NCBI GenBank assembly: GCA_947038155.1
Contig: CAMQVH010000008.1
Coordinates: 1-64,000 of the forward strand
Length of the DNA: 64,000 nt
Direction of reading: 5' to 3'
Source: an uncultured Bacteroides sp.
GTDB taxonomy: Bacteria > Bacteroidota > Bacteroidia > Bacteroidales > Bacteroidaceae
Part shown: positions 62,066 through 64,000 of the stretch, piece by piece
How positions within the stretch are numbered: position 1 is the first letter of the stretch
How the letters are laid out: every line of letters starts with the position of its first letter
Program-made: the position numbers and the translations under genes
Notes under the pieces: model-generated
What the model was told of the DNA's origin: nothing
Database searches by the model: none
What the model saw: only the letters and a program-made list of their open reading frames with translations

Positions 62066-63448
62066 ATGGAGAACTATACAAAAGCATTAGTGGATTTTGC
62101 TGCGGAAATCGAATATAGGGATCTGTCTCATAGTGTTATTGAGCAAACTAAAATGTTCATTGCAGATTATTATGCGGCGAGTCTGGCGGGGTATCGGGTT
62201 AATGGAAAGTTTAACTCAGTGGTAATGGCTGTTCTGAAAGAAGAAGGAGGTACTGAGCAAGCATCCATATTGTTTGAAGAAAAGAAATATCCAATAAGTA
62301 ATGCAGCTTTTATGAATGCAGTTTATGCGCATGGTGCGGATATGGATGATGGTAATCGAAAATCTGGAGGACACATAGGAACACACATAATGTCTTCTGT
62401 CTTTGCATTAAGTGAAAAGTTGGATGTGACTTGGAAGGATGTTATTGTTGCAATTAATATCGGGTATGATTTTTTCAACAGGGTAGCTGGGGCTGCACAA
62501 CCAGGGCTTTATAGTAAGGGTTTTCATTCAACAGGAATTGCGGGTGCGATAGCTAGTGGAGCAGCCTGTGCCAAACTAATGGGGTTGGATAGAAATGGAA
62601 TTTATAATAGCGTTTCTTTAGCTGCATTTCAGTCAAGTGGGTTAATTATTATAGATGAAAGTGGGCAAGGTTGTAAGCCTGTGAATCCTGCGAATGCAGC
62701 AAGAACAGGTGTAATTTCTGCTATGATGGCTGAAAAAGGTCTGGTAACTCCTCGGAATCCATTGGAGAGTAAAAAAGGCTGGTTTCATGCTTTTACAGAT
62801 CAAGTTAATGAAACGGTTCTTTTGGATGGTCTTGGTATAGATTTTACAATTTGTGAGAGTTATCTAAAACTATATCCAACTTGTCGTCATACGCATAGTT
62901 GCATTGACGCTGCTATAGAGATCAGGAAACAAATTTATGAAAGTAATTACCTCTTATATGATATAGAAAAAGTCTATGTTTTCGTGTATCCGAGTGCGAT
63001 TAAGTCAGCAGGGACAATTAGCAACCCACAATCACAAGAGGAAGCCAAGTTTTCGATTCATTATGCTGTGGCAACTGCCTTTAGTAAAGGCAACTTTTCC
63101 TTGGAGGATCTTGATACAGAAAACCAAGATCATACCATAATAGATAATTTATCGAAAAAGATAGAGTTGATAATTGATGATTCAATGGAGAATAGAGAGA
63201 AAGGAATTCGAGGAGCTAGAGTGAAAGTAATTTTTTGTAATGGAAGAATTTTTGAGAAAACTATACTAATCCCAAAAGGTGAAGGGATCAATTCACTTAA
63301 TTGGGATGATATACAAATGAAAATGCAGGCATGCTCGCAAGGAATTGTTGAAGCAGAACAGGCAAGACTATTTGTAGAAAAGTGTCGATGTATTAATGAT
63401 GATGATCGTTTTACTCCGATATTATCATTTTTAACCAAAATAAAATAA
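62066..63448 (+). CDS. MmgE/PrpD family protein
   Basis: This 460-aa protein of the MmgE/PrpD family includes 2-methylcitrate dehydratase and cis-aconitate decarboxylase. Key segments are MFIADYYAASLAGYR, ANAVYAHGADMDDGN (NAVYAHGADMDDGN), GSHIGTHIMSSVFALSEK-like GHIGTHIMSSV, GFHSTGIAGAIASGAACAKLMGL and YPTCRHTHSCIDAA. Presence in a capsule locus is unusual. It may supply a small dicarboxylic or unsaturated acid that the ATP-grasp ligases attach. That role is inference. Confidence 0.88.
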   Translation: MENYTKALVDFAAEIEYRDLSHSVIEQTKMFIADYYAASLAGYRVNGKFNSVVMAVLKEEGGTEQASILFEEKKYPISNAAFMNAVYAHGADMDDGNRKSGGHIGTHIMSSVFALSEKLDVTWKDVIVAINIGYDFFNRVAGAAQPGLYSKGFHSTGIAGAIASGAACAKLMGLDRNGIYNSVSLAAFQSSGLIIIDESGQGCKPVNPANAARTGVISAMMAEKGLVTPRNPLESKKGWFHAFTDQVNETVLLDGLGIDFTICESYLKLYPTCRHTHSCIDAAIEIRKQIYESNYLLYDIEKVYVFVYPSAIKSAGTISNPQSQEEAKFSIHYAVATAFSKGNFSLEDLDTENQDHTIIDNLSKKIELIIDDSMENREKGIRGARVKVIFCNGRIFEKTILIPKGEGINSLNWDDIQMKMQACSQGIVEAEQARLFVEKCRCINDDDRFTPILSFLTKIK

Positions 63449-63469
63449 CAAGGAAGGAGCAAAATCAAT

Positions 63470-64000
63470 GAAAGAAAATATAAAACTAATCCTCGGAACA
63501 ATGACTTTCGGGGAACAAGTATTTGGTGAGGATGTAAAATGTATGGTTCAGAGTTATCTGAATCACGGTTATAAGGAATTGGATACAGCCTACGTATATA
63601 ATGAAGGAGAGTGTGAGCGTTTGTTGGGGACAGCTTTGAAAGAATTGGATAGAGATACGTATAAAGTTGCAACAAAAGCAAACCCAAGGATTACCGGACG
63701 ATTGGATAAGGAGGCAGTAATATCACAGTTGAATGAATCATTGCAAAGGCTTAAAGTAAACTATGTAGATACCTTATATCTACATTTTCCAGATCCGGCA
63801 ACACCTGTGAAATCTGTATTGGAGGGTTGTGCACAGCTTTATGAAGAAGGGAAATTTTTGGAACTGGGACTGAGTAATTTTCCCGCATGGCTGGTAGCCG
63901 AAGTTTGGCATATTTGTAAATCTCATGGTTGGATGTTGCCCAAAGTATATGAGGGACTTTATAATCCGTTAAGTAGGCATGCAGAGCGGGAATTGGATAG
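63470..64000 (+). CDS. Aldo/keto reductase (3' partial)
   Basis: This is the first 177 codons of an NADPH-dependent aldo/keto reductase cut by the window end. It reads KENIKLILGTMTFGEQVFGEDV, LDTAYVYNEGECERLLGTAL (catalytic Asp and Tyr), KVATKANPR (catalytic Lys) and VDTLYLHFPDPATPV (His). The pattern is that of the AKR7 group. It follows the PrpD-like gene after 21 bp on the same strand with AAGGAAGGAG as ribosome binding site, so it belongs to the same set. Confidence 0.9.

Overview
The window looks like a chromosomal segment of a gut Bacteroides of the B. thetaiotaomicron/ovatus type. Evidence for this is the TTTG-N19-21-TAnnTTTG promoter pattern, UpxY/UpxZ capsule regulators, FimA/Mfa-type fimbrial genes, and many Bacteroidales-specific families (DUF3575, DUF3868, DUF4906, DUF4923, HYC_CC_PP, BT0820-like HAD). 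Species assignment is inference. No database search was run.

Layout. 1-3.4 kb: end of the Na+-NADH:quinone reductase operon (nqrC partial, nqrD, nqrE, nqrF). 3.5-11.5 kb: DbpA-type RNA helicase, serC-serA-DUF1015, YigZ, an apparently solitary HpaII-family restriction nuclease and a nitroreductase. 11.7-15.9 kb (minus): rsmG, an MBL hydrolase and gcvP. 16-26 kb: a DUF3298 lipoprotein, YecH, a BamE-like lipoprotein, then a metal-handling block. That block has a CDF exporter plus a 59-aa ORF on the minus strand, divergent from HYC_CC_PP, a TonB-dependent receptor, a secreted HMA protein and the CopA ATPase; an AraC regulator follows. 26-39 kb: lipB, PorQ-like protein, an esterase-DUF1460 fusion, OPT transporter, DUF1573, DUF4923, engB, sodium:solute symporter, recR, GNAT, YqgE, an aminotransferase and tRNA-Asp. 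39.3-49 kb (minus): a seven-gene fimbrial operon running from the major subunit to OmpA-like anchor proteins. 49.5-64 kb: a tyrosine recombinase, an invertible promoter and the first 11 kb of a capsule locus (upxY, upxZ, 4,6-dehydratase, HAD, Wza, Wzc, DegT aminotransferase, initiating sugar transferase, two ATP-grasp ligases, MmgE/PrpD, aldo/keto reductase running off the edge).

The most notable structures are not genes. (1) At least four intergenic places carry degenerate tandem repeats with a 22-bp period. The core sequence differs between places and is followed by a more variable part. In two cases a repeat forms one arm of a terminator hairpin. I do not recognise this as a described element. 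(2) The capsule promoter lies between exact 20-bp inverted repeats and, as assembled, points away from the capsule genes, so the locus reads as OFF. (3) Two copies of a MITE-like element about 195 bp long are present, one with perfect 37-bp terminal inverted repeats. (4) Several genes have the -7 box only 4-9 nt before the ATG, suggesting leaderless or nearly leaderless mRNAs.
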